This document shows positions 44,366 to 53,279 of a stretch of 64,000 nt of DNA, one piece after another. Location of the stretch: positions 1-64,000 of the forward strand of contig MEPC01000016.1 of assembly GCA_001769655.1 (NCBI GenBank), read 5' to 3'. The DNA is from Bacteroidetes bacterium RIFCSPLOWO2_12_FULL_37_12. Its GTDB lineage: Bacteria > Bacteroidota > Bacteroidia > 2-12-FULL-37-12. The notes beneath the pieces were generated by a model, which had not been told where the DNA came from, ran no database searches, and worked only from the letters and a program-made list of their open reading frames with translations. The stretch's first letter is position 1. Every line of letters starts with the position of its first letter. The position numbers were made by a program, and so were the translations under genes.

Positions 44366-46732
44366 TTAATAGGCAATCTCACTTAACCGATTCAACCCGT
44401 AAGAGAAGGAATCTGTCTTTAGATTTTTCATATTTTCCAACTCAAGTGAAGTTTTTTCAGGGAAGTAAACCCTGCTGTAGAAATTAGCTTTTATTCTTGG
44501 GTAAAAAACTGATGTACCGGTTGTTTTATTATAAAAAAAACTACCAGTTAATTCCCATTCTCCCGACTCGCTATACCCGATTAACTCATTTTTATATAAA
44601 ATATGAGAGAATACTCCTGTAAGAATTTTTGATTTTATTCCTGAAAAAATGCAGTCATTGAAATCAAGGAATGAATTCTGTGCATATATTGCCGCTTCGG
44701 GTGTATCTTTATAAAAATTGCATTTAATGAATAATACTCGGGAATCATAAATAGAAATAATAATATGTTTGTTAACCGAATTTCCAAAAAAATCAACGCA
44801 ATAAAATTTTGTATCTTCAGAATCAGAATTTATGATTATCCCGGAAGAAGCAGATTGGTTGGAAATAATAGTAATTTTATTTTCTTCCATTCCATTAAAT
44901 ATCATCGGCGAAAAGGAACGAATAAAACCGGTTTCTGTTATTTTTAGTGTAGTACCAGGAAAAGCTGTGAGAATATATCCCTTAGGAATAATTAATGGCT
45001 CGGATATAATAGTAATTCCCGGTTTAAAAATTAATCTGTTATTTAATGAATCAAATAATAAAATTTTAGAGGTTAAAAGTGACTTATTTTTCAGATAAGA
45101 TACGTTACCTTCATCAGTGGTAGCTTTAGAAAAGGGCCATAGTTTTACTTTTTCGAAATATTTTTTATCAGTGCCTAACAATTGGAGTTCAATTTCAATT
45201 TTTTTTATGTCCTTGATTAATTTTGAAGGAACCGGGTATCGCAATAATTTTAATGGTTTAAAGTTTTGACGGGCTTCAAGAATTCTTGCAGGTAAGGAAA
45301 CGACCTCCCCATTTTCCTTTTTTATTCCTGAAATAATGGCAGGGAGTGTATGTAGGTTAGTGATTTCAAGAACTACTGAGTCCTTTTTTGTTTCTTTAAG
45401 ATATATTTCAGCAATCTTTATTGGATGCAGTTTTGTAATTATTTGCTTCTGATTAAAGGCGAATATTTCTAACGAATTATCTTCATAGTCAATAAATTCC
45501 TTTTTTAACCATGACAAATTTTTGGTGTATTTATTATTAATTGAAATTCTAAAAGAATCTAAAAAAGATGGATTTGAAATGCGATTCAGTTGCTGAATGT
45601 ATTTAATAAAAAGAACTGAATCTTCAAAAAATCTCCGATACCAGAATAAGTCATTTTCTTCCTGATTTATTTGCTTTTCATCCCCAAGCAAACAGATGGA
45701 TTTACGGGGGGGCAAATGATTGTCAAAGCCAATGATCTCTAAAAGTGAATCGTTTGGATTGAAATAAAAACGTACATTATATATATTCAGATAGTGATGG
45801 TCTCTTCCAAACAAGTCTCCTATAGCAAATGCTTTTGCCAGTTTATTAACATTAAAAATTTTATGAGCAGGTAGTATTTTACTTTTGTATGATTCAAGTC
45901 GGTCCTTTGCTAAAATAAATTGTTGATATAATAAGGAGTCCTTTGATATTTTGCCTGTCTCAAAACAATCAACAGGGGAATAAGTCCAAAGTTTTGCGAT
46001 TAAATTGTCTTTGTAAGGGTCTTGGCTTCTCAATATTTTACTTAAATAAAGCTCTTCGCTGTAAAATTGCCAATATTCATCAAATCGTATGAGCAGACCT
46101 TCCGGGAGATGACGACGCTTGACATAGTTTTGATCAAAATTTTCCTCAAATGAAAACAAACCTTTGTTTGTATTATTTATAAATACATTTACAAAAAAGT
46201 AATCTGGTGTATGTAAACCAAAATAAGAATGTAATTGATGAAATAACCATTCTGAAATAAAGTTTTTTACTGAAGGATGTTGAATTGAAAAGCGACTTAA
46301 ACCCTGAAAAATATTTTTTTCATCCATTTTGAATCTGAGGGAAAGTTTAATTCTGTCTCTGGAATCAGATGTATTTCCTTTTAATCGAGCTTTCCCTTTT
46401 AAAAAAGTTTGACCTGTAATGATTTTAACGGGAACATATAAGCTATCAGTATTTAATGTGTTAAGAAAACCATCATTCTTTATGGACGCATCCATGTTTA
46501 AATTTTCTAATTTCTCGTAATCATTATTTTTAAACATGAGATTTAAAACAGGCACGTTTGTTTCATTTTCAAAATAATTCAAAGATTGAATATTAAGTAT
46601 AAAATCGGATAACCAAGTTCTGATTCTGAATATTGTTCCTTTTTGATGCATGAAAGCACCCGTATATAAAAGCAACGGAATGCAAATGATAATAAGAAAA
46701 AATCGTACACGGAAAAATAGTTTGTTTTTCAT
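44366..46732 (-). CDS. CotH-like protein with beta-helix domain (copy 1)
   Basis: Protein of 788 residues with one N-terminal membrane helix (about 8-25). A CotH-like domain spans about 100-440: LKGKARLKGNTSDS, GLSRFSIQHPSVKNFISEW, FINNTNKGLFSFEENFD, GRDHHYLNIYNVRFYF (D311) and GFDNHL (D337), which correspond to the acidic residues of CotH kinases. A C-terminal parallel beta-helix-like region follows (about 560-730, ITIISNQSASSGIIINSDSED). CotH proteins phosphorylate spore-coat proteins; others are uncharacterised. Encoded 18 bases downstream of the HisF-like gene and so tied to sugar amidation. A paralogue lies at 50217-52463. Confidence 0.75.
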   Translation of the reverse strand: MKNKLFFRVRFFLIIICIPLLLYTGAFMHQKGTIFRIRTWLSDFILNIQSLNYFENETNVPVLNLMFKNNDYEKLENLNMDASIKNDGFLNTLNTDSLYVPVKIITGQTFLKGKARLKGNTSDSRDRIKLSLRFKMDEKNIFQGLSRFSIQHPSVKNFISEWLFHQLHSYFGLHTPDYFFVNVFINNTNKGLFSFEENFDQNYVKRRHLPEGLLIRFDEYWQFYSEELYLSKILRSQDPYKDNLIAKLWTYSPVDCFETGKISKDSLLYQQFILAKDRLESYKSKILPAHKIFNVNKLAKAFAIGDLFGRDHHYLNIYNVRFYFNPNDSLLEIIGFDNHLPPRKSICLLGDEKQINQEENDLFWYRRFFEDSVLFIKYIQQLNRISNPSFLDSFRISINNKYTKNLSWLKKEFIDYEDNSLEIFAFNQKQIITKLHPIKIAEIYLKETKKDSVVLEITNLHTLPAIISGIKKENGEVVSLPARILEARQNFKPLKLLRYPVPSKLIKDIKKIEIELQLLGTDKKYFEKVKLWPFSKATTDEGNVSYLKNKSLLTSKILLFDSLNNRLIFKPGITIISEPLIIPKGYILTAFPGTTLKITETGFIRSFSPMIFNGMEENKITIISNQSASSGIIINSDSEDTKFYCVDFFGNSVNKHIIISIYDSRVLFIKCNFYKDTPEAAIYAQNSFLDFNDCIFSGIKSKILTGVFSHILYKNELIGYSESGEWELTGSFFYNKTTGTSVFYPRIKANFYSRVYFPEKTSLELENMKNLKTDSFSYGLNRLSEIAY

Positions 46733-46750
46733 TTAAAGTGATATGAAAAT

Positions 46751-47512
46751 TCAGTTTAAATATTGACTTAAAACTTCTTTTGAGGGATAATTTATCAGAA
46801 AACCAGTTTTCTGCTTATTATGAAAAAGAAATAAATTACTTGCAGCAACAGCGGATGCTCCAGATACAACAGCAAGTTTAAAATCGTTATAATTTCCTGC
46901 TCCTCCGTTTGCAATAACGGGGATACTTAAATGTCTGCTTATATCATAAATTAATTGCTGTTCATATCCTTTATATGTGCCCTCATGGGGAATGAATGTA
47001 ATTAACAGTTCACCTATACCGAGATTTTCAAGAATTTTGGCATATTCAAAAGGGTTTTTTCCTGTGTTTAATTTCCCATTTTTTACATATACTTTGTATC
47101 TTCCCCAAAAATCTTTTTTTACGTCAATGGATCCTACAATGGACTGAGACCCAAATTCATTGCTTAAATTTTTGATTAATTCGGGATTCATAAATGCGGC
47201 TGTATTAATTACTATTTTTTCTACCCCAAGCGATATAATTTGACGAACCTGTTCTATATTCTTAATTCCTCCACCATAGGTAAGAGGCATATTACATTCA
47301 ATAGCGATTAATTCAATTAAACCAAAATTAGGTTGTTTTAATTCCCAATTTTGGCTGATATCCAGAACAATAATTTCCGGTATTTCAAATTCATTAAATA
47401 TCCTAACTGCATTTATGGGATCACCTAAATAATATGCATTTTTAAATTGAGTTGTTTTAACTAAATAGTTTTGGTCTAATAATAATATCGGAATTACCCT
47501 TGTTTTTAGCAT
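46751..47512 (-). CDS. HisF-like partner of a sugar amidotransferase
   Basis: TIM-barrel protein of 253 residues of the HisF family. Histidine-type HisF needs two aspartates: D11 in CLDV and D130 in a DAK-like motif. Here position 11 is L (IPILLLD), D130 is kept in GSIDVK, and the region of D176 (normally TSMDRDGT) reads TFIPHEGT with the Asp lost. It is therefore unlikely to make imidazole glycerol phosphate and fits the HisF2 class that channels ammonia to WbpG. Other family motifs (LTYGGGIK, VINTAAF, ANGGAG) are intact. Between the amidotransferase gene (36 bases) and the CotH-like gene (18 bases) in one operon. Confidence 0.85.
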   Translation of the reverse strand: MLKTRVIPILLLDQNYLVKTTQFKNAYYLGDPINAVRIFNEFEIPEIIVLDISQNWELKQPNFGLIELIAIECNMPLTYGGGIKNIEQVRQIISLGVEKIVINTAAFMNPELIKNLSNEFGSQSIVGSIDVKKDFWGRYKVYVKNGKLNTGKNPFEYAKILENLGIGELLITFIPHEGTYKGYEQQLIYDISRHLSIPVIANGGAGNYNDFKLAVVSGASAVAASNLFLFHNKQKTGFLINYPSKEVLSQYLN

Positions 47513-47548
47513 GACAAAAAAAATGTGATATGAACAATTTTATTTAGT

Positions 47549-48712
47549 TCAAATAGTAAACTTTCCCCTTAACAATTTTTTAGGAAATAAAGGAAATGTA
47601 TAGATTTTATGAACCAATTTTGAAATCAACTGTTTAATAAAGAAATTTGTATTAAAATTGTTATAAGATTTAATGGGAAGGTTTAGAATTTCGTCAAATT
47701 CCGTAGGTGAAATCTCAAGTTTACGGCAAATATACATTTTGTCCTCACGGATGGCATCTTCGGATCTGATTTCTTTATTAAGTAAATTAAGGGCTTCATC
47801 TCTGTTCATTAAGCCCAATCTGATTTTGGCTGAATAGTTGACCTTTCTACGATCCATTTTGAATTTTACAGGAGCAATATAACTCATGAAGAATCTCGAA
47901 TATATATTCTCATAATGATGTCCGCTATAATCTATCCATCCAAACTCTTTTGTCAGCAATATTTTTGCCTCTTCTTTGTTATAATGGATGTGATTCAATA
48001 ATTGAACATGCTTAATCCTTTTAATGAAAATATAATACAAGTACCTAATCGGTGTTAAATTTGGAAAAGATTTTAAAGGATTTTTGGAATAAAAATTGTA
48101 AACACTTTGTATATATTTTGAGTCAGCAAAAAGCCATTCTTTCGGTAGAATACCCTCTGTCCTGAAACTGTCACCTGATAAAATAAACCTGATATTACGC
48201 TCCGAAGCTACCCGATAAAGAAGGGCAAAATAACCCATATCTGTTGGCAGTTCAACTTCCGCTACAGAAGCTTTTAAAAATGCAAGTTGAAGATTTCTAA
48301 ACTCATTCCAATCAACAACATAAGTATAAAGATCTATGCTCAACTTTTCCAGAGTAACCTTCATGTTTTTCACAGCCACTGTTGAGTTCCATCCATTGTC
48401 AAAGTGAACTGCCAAAGGTTTAATTCCATGTTTGACTAATAAATATAATAAATACATAGAATCAGTTCCGCCACTTATTCCTAAAATACAATCATATTTT
48501 CTGCCCTTTCCTTTTCCTTTTATTTTTTGAATAATTTCTGAGAATTTGCTACCATCTTGAGTGGTTATGGGATGTTCTCTTTCCCATTGTTCAAATAATT
48601 TACAGAATTCACATACTCCTTTTTCATCTGTTTCCAATTCATTAGAAACATTATCCATTACACATTTTGAACAGATTTTATATTCGTTGGCTATATATGT
48701 TGGTTTTTGCAT
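47549..48712 (-). CDS. N-acetyl sugar amidotransferase, WbpG/PseA type (copy 2)
   Basis: Protein of 387 residues with N-terminal CSKC and CEFC pairs and the PP-loop GISGGTDSMYLLYLL. Like the copy at 37498 it should amidate an N-acetyl sugar, but here the next gene encodes the HisF-like protein, the partner known for WbpG in Pseudomonas O-antigen loci; a HisH-like glutaminase lies 4.4 kb away at 52466. The start at 48712 is the only ATG before the first zinc pair. The gene leads a three-gene operon (amidotransferase, HisF-like, CotH-like). A 116-bp repeat lies just upstream. Confidence 0.87.
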   Translation of the reverse strand: MQKPTYIANEYKICSKCVMDNVSNELETDEKGVCEFCKLFEQWEREHPITTQDGSKFSEIIQKIKGKGKGRKYDCILGISGGTDSMYLLYLLVKHGIKPLAVHFDNGWNSTVAVKNMKVTLEKLSIDLYTYVVDWNEFRNLQLAFLKASVAEVELPTDMGYFALLYRVASERNIRFILSGDSFRTEGILPKEWLFADSKYIQSVYNFYSKNPLKSFPNLTPIRYLYYIFIKRIKHVQLLNHIHYNKEEAKILLTKEFGWIDYSGHHYENIYSRFFMSYIAPVKFKMDRRKVNYSAKIRLGLMNRDEALNLLNKEIRSEDAIREDKMYICRKLEISPTEFDEILNLPIKSYNNFNTNFFIKQLISKLVHKIYTFPLFPKKLLRGKFTI

Positions 48713-48738
48713 AAATTATCAGAATATTTTTACCTATT

Positions 48739-48854
48739 AAACTTACATGAAAATTTTGATTTCCATATAAACAGTATAAAAATTAAACAAATTTATAGCC
48801 CCTCTCCATTTTTTTGGAGAGGGGCTGGGGTGAGGTCGAATTTACAGAAGAAAA
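48739..48854. repeat. 116-bp dispersed repeat, copy B
   Basis: About 90 percent identical and gapless to 23955-24070. It contains the same hairpin, CCCCTCTCCA (48799-48808) and TGGAGAGGGG (48815-48824), and lies 26 bases upstream of the amidotransferase start, in the gap before a divergent glycosyltransferase gene. Confidence 0.9.
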
Positions 48855-48934
48855 TTATAAAAAAGACAAATGTACTTAAAAATTAATAAACTCAACATTA
48901 TCTTTCTATTGTCATAAATTCTACAGTATAGAAA

Positions 48935-48965
48935 TTTGAAATATAATATTTATTCATTACTTTTG
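48935..48965 (+). promoter_or_regulatory. Promoter of the family-4 glycosyltransferase gene
   Basis: TTTG (48935-48938), 19 bases, then TACTTTTG (48958-48965): both elements match the Bacteroidota consensus at the usual spacing. The ATG is 41 bases downstream at 49007. Confidence 0.75.
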
Positions 48966-49006
48966 ACGCATAGTATACTCACAAGATTGATTACAGTTTA
49001 TTCTTC

Positions 49007-50152
49007 ATGATAAATATTCTTTACATTGCGAAACCGGACGACCCTGTAGATTCCAAGTGGTACAATTTTTTTAGTAATGAGCAAAATAACGAATTCAATG
49101 TTTATCTTACTTTTGAAAATATGAATGGAGAATTTAATTATAATACTGTTAGACCTAAACTTTTAACTTCCAATGTTCAATTATTACCTCCATTTTCTCC
49201 TTTTTCATTTAAAAACCCTCTCAAATCATTTAAAACGATAAATTTAATAAATGATTATATAAGAATTTACAAAATACAAATTTTACACATACTATACACG
49301 ATGCCCGATGCAATATGGCTAAATTTTATAAGAAATATTAAAACAATTTTGTCAACTCAGGGTACCGATGTTCTTGTAACTCTCCCATCCCTTTTCAGGG
49401 AGAAAAAAAAATTCAACATCAAAAGTTTGTTATTATTCTATCTGTTACAAAGGGCTTTTTGCAAAGCTAATTATGTCACTAGTACTTCAAATATACAAGT
49501 GGAGTATATTTATAAATTTTTTAAAATTCGCTCACATTTGATCAGAACGGGTATTGATATAAGAGAGGTTATTAACAAAAACAATGAAAAACTATTACCT
49601 AAATTACTTAAGGAAAGGCCCTATATATTTTTCCCTAGATTCCTATTTCCTATTTACAACCACGAACTTGAAATACTTTCGTTGAAACTTCTTGAAGAGC
49701 ATATAGTACAAAAGTTTACATTCGTTTTTGTCAGACACATAAGTCCTGATAAAGAATATGAATCAAAGATTATAAATAGTTTAAATGAAATAAAAGGGAT
49801 TAATTACCTAATTCTGGACTTTATGGATAAAAATATGTTTAGTACTTTAATTAAAAATATGACTTTGGGTATAATGATTCCAATTACAGATGGTACACCG
49901 AGTTCAGCCTTAGAAGCAATGACATTAGGTAAACCAATTATTCTTGGTACTGCGGATTATGATGATGAAATATTTTCAAATGCTTGTTTAAAACTAACTA
50001 AAAACGATCCACTGCAGTTGGCCCATTTAATCAATTTAGCGATAATTAATTACCCAAGTCAATTATTAGAAACTGCTAAAATACGCGTAAAAAAATTTGC
50101 TGACAGATTTGAACAAATGATGAAACTAAAACAACTGTATTTGACTAATTGA
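49007..50152 (+). CDS. GT4-type glycosyltransferase (GT-B fold)
   Basis: Protein of 381 residues. The C-terminal half carries the nucleotide-sugar-binding motif DGTPSSALEAMTLGKPIILG (E in the E-x7-E position), typical of GT4 enzymes; the N-terminal half has IQILHILYTMPDAIWL and LSTQGTDVLV, where GT4 proteins usually have HGxD/GTD. Sugar and acceptor unknown; role presumably in repeat-unit assembly. Monocistronic with a strong promoter, then a second CotH-like gene 64 bases later. Confidence 0.82.
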   Translation: MINILYIAKPDDPVDSKWYNFFSNEQNNEFNVYLTFENMNGEFNYNTVRPKLLTSNVQLLPPFSPFSFKNPLKSFKTINLINDYIRIYKIQILHILYTMPDAIWLNFIRNIKTILSTQGTDVLVTLPSLFREKKKFNIKSLLLFYLLQRAFCKANYVTSTSNIQVEYIYKFFKIRSHLIRTGIDIREVINKNNEKLLPKLLKERPYIFFPRFLFPIYNHELEILSLKLLEEHIVQKFTFVFVRHISPDKEYESKIINSLNEIKGINYLILDFMDKNMFSTLIKNMTLGIMIPITDGTPSSALEAMTLGKPIILGTADYDDEIFSNACLKLTKNDPLQLAHLINLAIINYPSQLLETAKIRVKKFADRFEQMMKLKQLYLTN

Positions 50153-50216
50153 GGTATTGCTGTTGCGATTTTCTCAGGGGATTAGAATATTTGTACTATA
50201 AACTATTAAACACACA

Positions 50217-52463
50217 ATGTCTTTATTCAATTTTTTTCATGGAAAATTTAAGTATATAAAAGTACTTATATTGACGTTGAAAGTATTCATAATATTTCTA
50301 TTGATCGCACTGGGGTATTTTCTGAAGCGGGAAGAATTCTATACAAACCAAATAAAACCACTTATCTATAAAATTAAATATAAATATAAGCACTTTAACA
50401 CAAAAACTATTCCATTGGAACACCTGTCTATAGAAATAGAAGATAAATATCTTGAAAAAACAGAAAAAGATATAAAAAATATTTTAAGAGATAAAATCAT
50501 TCTTAAAAAATACAAAAAAAAATTTCCTGCTTTAGTAAAATATCAAGGCATTTCCTATTTAGCCCAAATAAAAATAAAAGGGGATTGGTTTGATAATGTT
50601 AATTCATCAAAATGGTCATTAACTATTTTTTTAGATGACAATAAACAAATAAATGGCATGTCACAGTTTTCTATACAAGACCCACTTTCACAAGATTATT
50701 TAACAGATTGGGTTTATCAGAAAACAATGGGAATTTATGGCTGTATTAACAACGATATTAATCTTATTACTGTTGAATTAAATAATAAACAAAAAGGAAT
50801 TTATTTGATACATAGATTATTTGGTGCGAATTGGTTAAAAGAAAAAAAACTCCCTGCAGGAATTATATGCCAGTTTAATGATCGATTTTTATGGGACGAA
50901 TTAAATTCAAGATTAAAATTTTATGAAAAGTGGCCAAAATTTTCAGCTTTACATGGGTATCATACTATTTATTCCAGTTTTCTTGAACCCCTTGACTATA
51001 ATTTAGTGCAATCAGACACATTAATTAAGAAAGCATTTGAAAATTTGAACACAAAGTTTTATCAATTCTTGAATGGGGACTTAAAACCTGACAAATTATT
51101 TGATTTAACTGCAATGAGTAAATATCTTGCCATCTCAGAAGTATTAGGTAGCGCTCATAATTATAAAGGTTGGAAGGATAGAAAATTCTTTTATAATCTT
51201 TCTACCGGCTTATTAGAACCCATAGCTTATGACGCGGCAGCTGTTTGGTCTATTAAAGAGATAGGATTGACTTTTGAGAATCTAGAAAATAAAATTATAG
51301 AAGGTACTCCTTTGCTGAATCCATTTTATTATGACTCTACTTTTATGTCTAAATATCTAATCGAAATGTATAGGTTAGCAAATGGCTTTTTTATAGATTC
51401 TATTTTTTTTAAAATAAAAGATTCCTTGCAAGGTTATTCTAAGGCATTAAACACAGAATTTTCTGAGGATGTAATGTATTCTCCATTTTATTATGATTCT
51501 TTATTAAATAGCAATGTTGACTATATAAAAGCAATCCTTAACCCCAGCAAGTGTCTTAATGTCTTTATAAAAAAAACAGGTATTGACTCCATTACAGTAG
51601 GAGTTTTAAATATTCAAAGTTTACCTGTATATGCTTTGGGTTTTAGCGTTAATAATAATTTTTTTATGAAGGATAAATTATTTATACCCGGCATGTCGCC
51701 TTTTGAACCATTAAAATATCATTATTTAAGTTTTAAATTAAATAAGCCGGCACATCCGGATGAATTGAAATTGCTATATAGCATAGTTGGTTCGGCACAA
51801 ATAATGAGTTCAAAAATATTACCATGGTCTTATCCTGATACAAGTTTGCACGTATTGAAAACTAATACAAGTAATGCTGTAAATTTAATTAAATCTGATA
51901 AATATTCTGGTTTTTTTGATGTAACTAATCAAGATATTACTTTTCATTCCGATACTATTATATTCAGAGACAAAATATTCATACCGCCAGGATATAAGGT
52001 TTTTAGTAATCCGGGAACAAATTTTATTTTCGTTGATTCAGCGGCTGTTACTTCTTTCTCCCCTTTTATTTTCAAAGGAGAAGAGGATAACCCCATCACT
52101 ATTTCCCCAAAAGGGAATGGCAACGCACATCGTATTCAACTAGTTACCGGTAGGCAAAAAAATTTATTCAAATACGTACTGTTTTCAGGTAATCAAAATG
52201 ACACAATTACCTCCGAAGAGAGTTTTATTTCTCTTGAGGGATCACTGGCTTATTTTATTTCATGCTTATTTGATACTTCAAAAACACTTCAAATTAGAAC
52301 AGCTCGATCGAAAGTAATAGTACGTAATTCCTCATTTTTTTCATTTTCTCCATATACCACTATGAAATTCTACTTTTCAGAAATTTCTTTTGATAAATGC
52401 TATTTACAATATCCATTCAACACAATGGTATTTAATTTTAAAAGTTTAGTAGAAAATTATTGA
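50217..52463 (+). CDS. CotH-like protein with beta-helix domain (copy 2, active site altered)
   Basis: Protein of 748 residues, paralogue of 44366-46732 with the same order: one membrane helix (about 15-36), CotH-like domain (about 115-420) and beta-rich C-terminus with FKGEEDNPITISPKGNGNAHRIQ. Shared blocks include GMSQFSIQDPLSQDYLTDW, KKLPAGIICQFNDR and SKYLAISEVLG. The loop equivalent to GRDHHYLNI in copy 1 reads GSAHNYKGWKD, losing the Asp, while D339 in AYDAAA remains. It may be a pseudokinase or use a different chemistry. Its stop is 2 bases from the stop of the convergent HisH-like gene. Confidence 0.72.
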   Translation: MSLFNFFHGKFKYIKVLILTLKVFIIFLLIALGYFLKREEFYTNQIKPLIYKIKYKYKHFNTKTIPLEHLSIEIEDKYLEKTEKDIKNILRDKIILKKYKKKFPALVKYQGISYLAQIKIKGDWFDNVNSSKWSLTIFLDDNKQINGMSQFSIQDPLSQDYLTDWVYQKTMGIYGCINNDINLITVELNNKQKGIYLIHRLFGANWLKEKKLPAGIICQFNDRFLWDELNSRLKFYEKWPKFSALHGYHTIYSSFLEPLDYNLVQSDTLIKKAFENLNTKFYQFLNGDLKPDKLFDLTAMSKYLAISEVLGSAHNYKGWKDRKFFYNLSTGLLEPIAYDAAAVWSIKEIGLTFENLENKIIEGTPLLNPFYYDSTFMSKYLIEMYRLANGFFIDSIFFKIKDSLQGYSKALNTEFSEDVMYSPFYYDSLLNSNVDYIKAILNPSKCLNVFIKKTGIDSITVGVLNIQSLPVYALGFSVNNNFFMKDKLFIPGMSPFEPLKYHYLSFKLNKPAHPDELKLLYSIVGSAQIMSSKILPWSYPDTSLHVLKTNTSNAVNLIKSDKYSGFFDVTNQDITFHSDTIIFRDKIFIPPGYKVFSNPGTNFIFVDSAAVTSFSPFIFKGEEDNPITISPKGNGNAHRIQLVTGRQKNLFKYVLFSGNQNDTITSEESFISLEGSLAYFISCLFDTSKTLQIRTARSKVIVRNSSFFSFSPYTTMKFYFSEISFDKCYLQYPFNTMVFNFKSLVENY

Positions 52464-52465
52464 AA

Positions 52466-53071
52466 CTATAAGTTGCAGAAATTATGCAATAACCGGATTC
52501 CCTGCTGATGACTTTTTTCGGTATGAAATTGAACCCCAAAGATATTTTCCCTATTGATAACAGAGACGAAATCATGGTCATAAAATGTAGTGGCCAAAAC
52601 ATCGTTTTTGTCATGGCAAGTAACAAAATAGGAATGAACAAAATAGAAATACGGAATATCATCAATTCCATTAAACCAGGATGATTTTTTTATAAATTCT
52701 AATTTATTCCAACCCATGTGTGGGACTTTTAAACGGTTTTTTGCAATAAATTTCTTTGTAATGCCATCAATCCATCCCAAGCCTTCACAATTCCCTTCCT
52801 CGCTGAATTTTGTAAATAACTGCATCCCAAGACACACACCCAAAATAGGAGTTTTTTGAATAACAACCTTATTGTTCAGGACATCAACAAGGGAAAGTTT
52901 TCTCATGTTTTCAATGGCTGTTCTGAAAGAACCCACCCCGGGAAGTATCAGTTTATCAGCAGTGATTATGTCATTAGGATCGTTAGAGATTTTTGCTTTT
53001 ATATTCCCTTTTTCAATTTTATGGAGGATACCTTTTAAATTACCTAAACCATGATTAATTATTACTATCAT
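52466..53071 (-). CDS. HisH-like glutamine amidotransferase
   Basis: Class I glutaminase of 201 residues. Catalytic triad C80 (GVCLGMQLF), H183 and E185 (FHTEKS), and the oxyanion-strand motif LPGVGSF. It releases ammonia from glutamine for a HisF-like partner. No other his genes are in the window and the HisF-like gene at 46751 lacks residues needed for histidine synthesis, so both are assigned to sugar amidation with the WbpG-like gene at 47549. ATG at 53071 is preferred over the in-frame start 8 codons before. The gene stands apart from its partners, on the same strand. Confidence 0.87.
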   Translation of the reverse strand: MIVIINHGLGNLKGILHKIEKGNIKAKISNDPNDIITADKLILPGVGSFRTAIENMRKLSLVDVLNNKVVIQKTPILGVCLGMQLFTKFSEEGNCEGLGWIDGITKKFIAKNRLKVPHMGWNKLEFIKKSSWFNGIDDIPYFYFVHSYFVTCHDKNDVLATTFYDHDFVSVINRENIFGVQFHTEKSHQQGIRLLHNFCNL

Positions 53072-53138
53072 TTTTTTATTAAAAATAATATTCAAAAATA
53101 ATCTATTTTATGGATATTTGGCGTGAAAACAGATATAA

Positions 53139-53158
53139 AGACGTTTCATGTAGCGTCT
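53139..53158. repeat. Short palindrome in the gap before the TylF gene
   Basis: AGACG (53139-53143) and CGTCT (53154-53158), with flanking AAAGACG and CGTCTCTTT extending the match loosely. It resembles GAGACG-type palindromes frequent in Bacteroidota. The rest of the 208-base gap has no gene. Confidence 0.35.
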
Positions 53159-53279
53159 CTTTTATGGGCACTTCTATAAATTCAACCTTATGTCTCCTTT
53201 TAGAGTGAGATAAAGAGGGAATAAAATAAAAAGATAGAATTTCAGAAGTACCCCTTTGTATAATAAAACTCTAATTTCA

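Noticed and set aside
46751-53071. HisF-like and HisH-like genes as histidine biosynthesis genes
   Set aside because: They are not in a his operon, the HisF-like protein lacks two key aspartates, and a WbpG-like gene is adjacent; they fit sugar amidation better.
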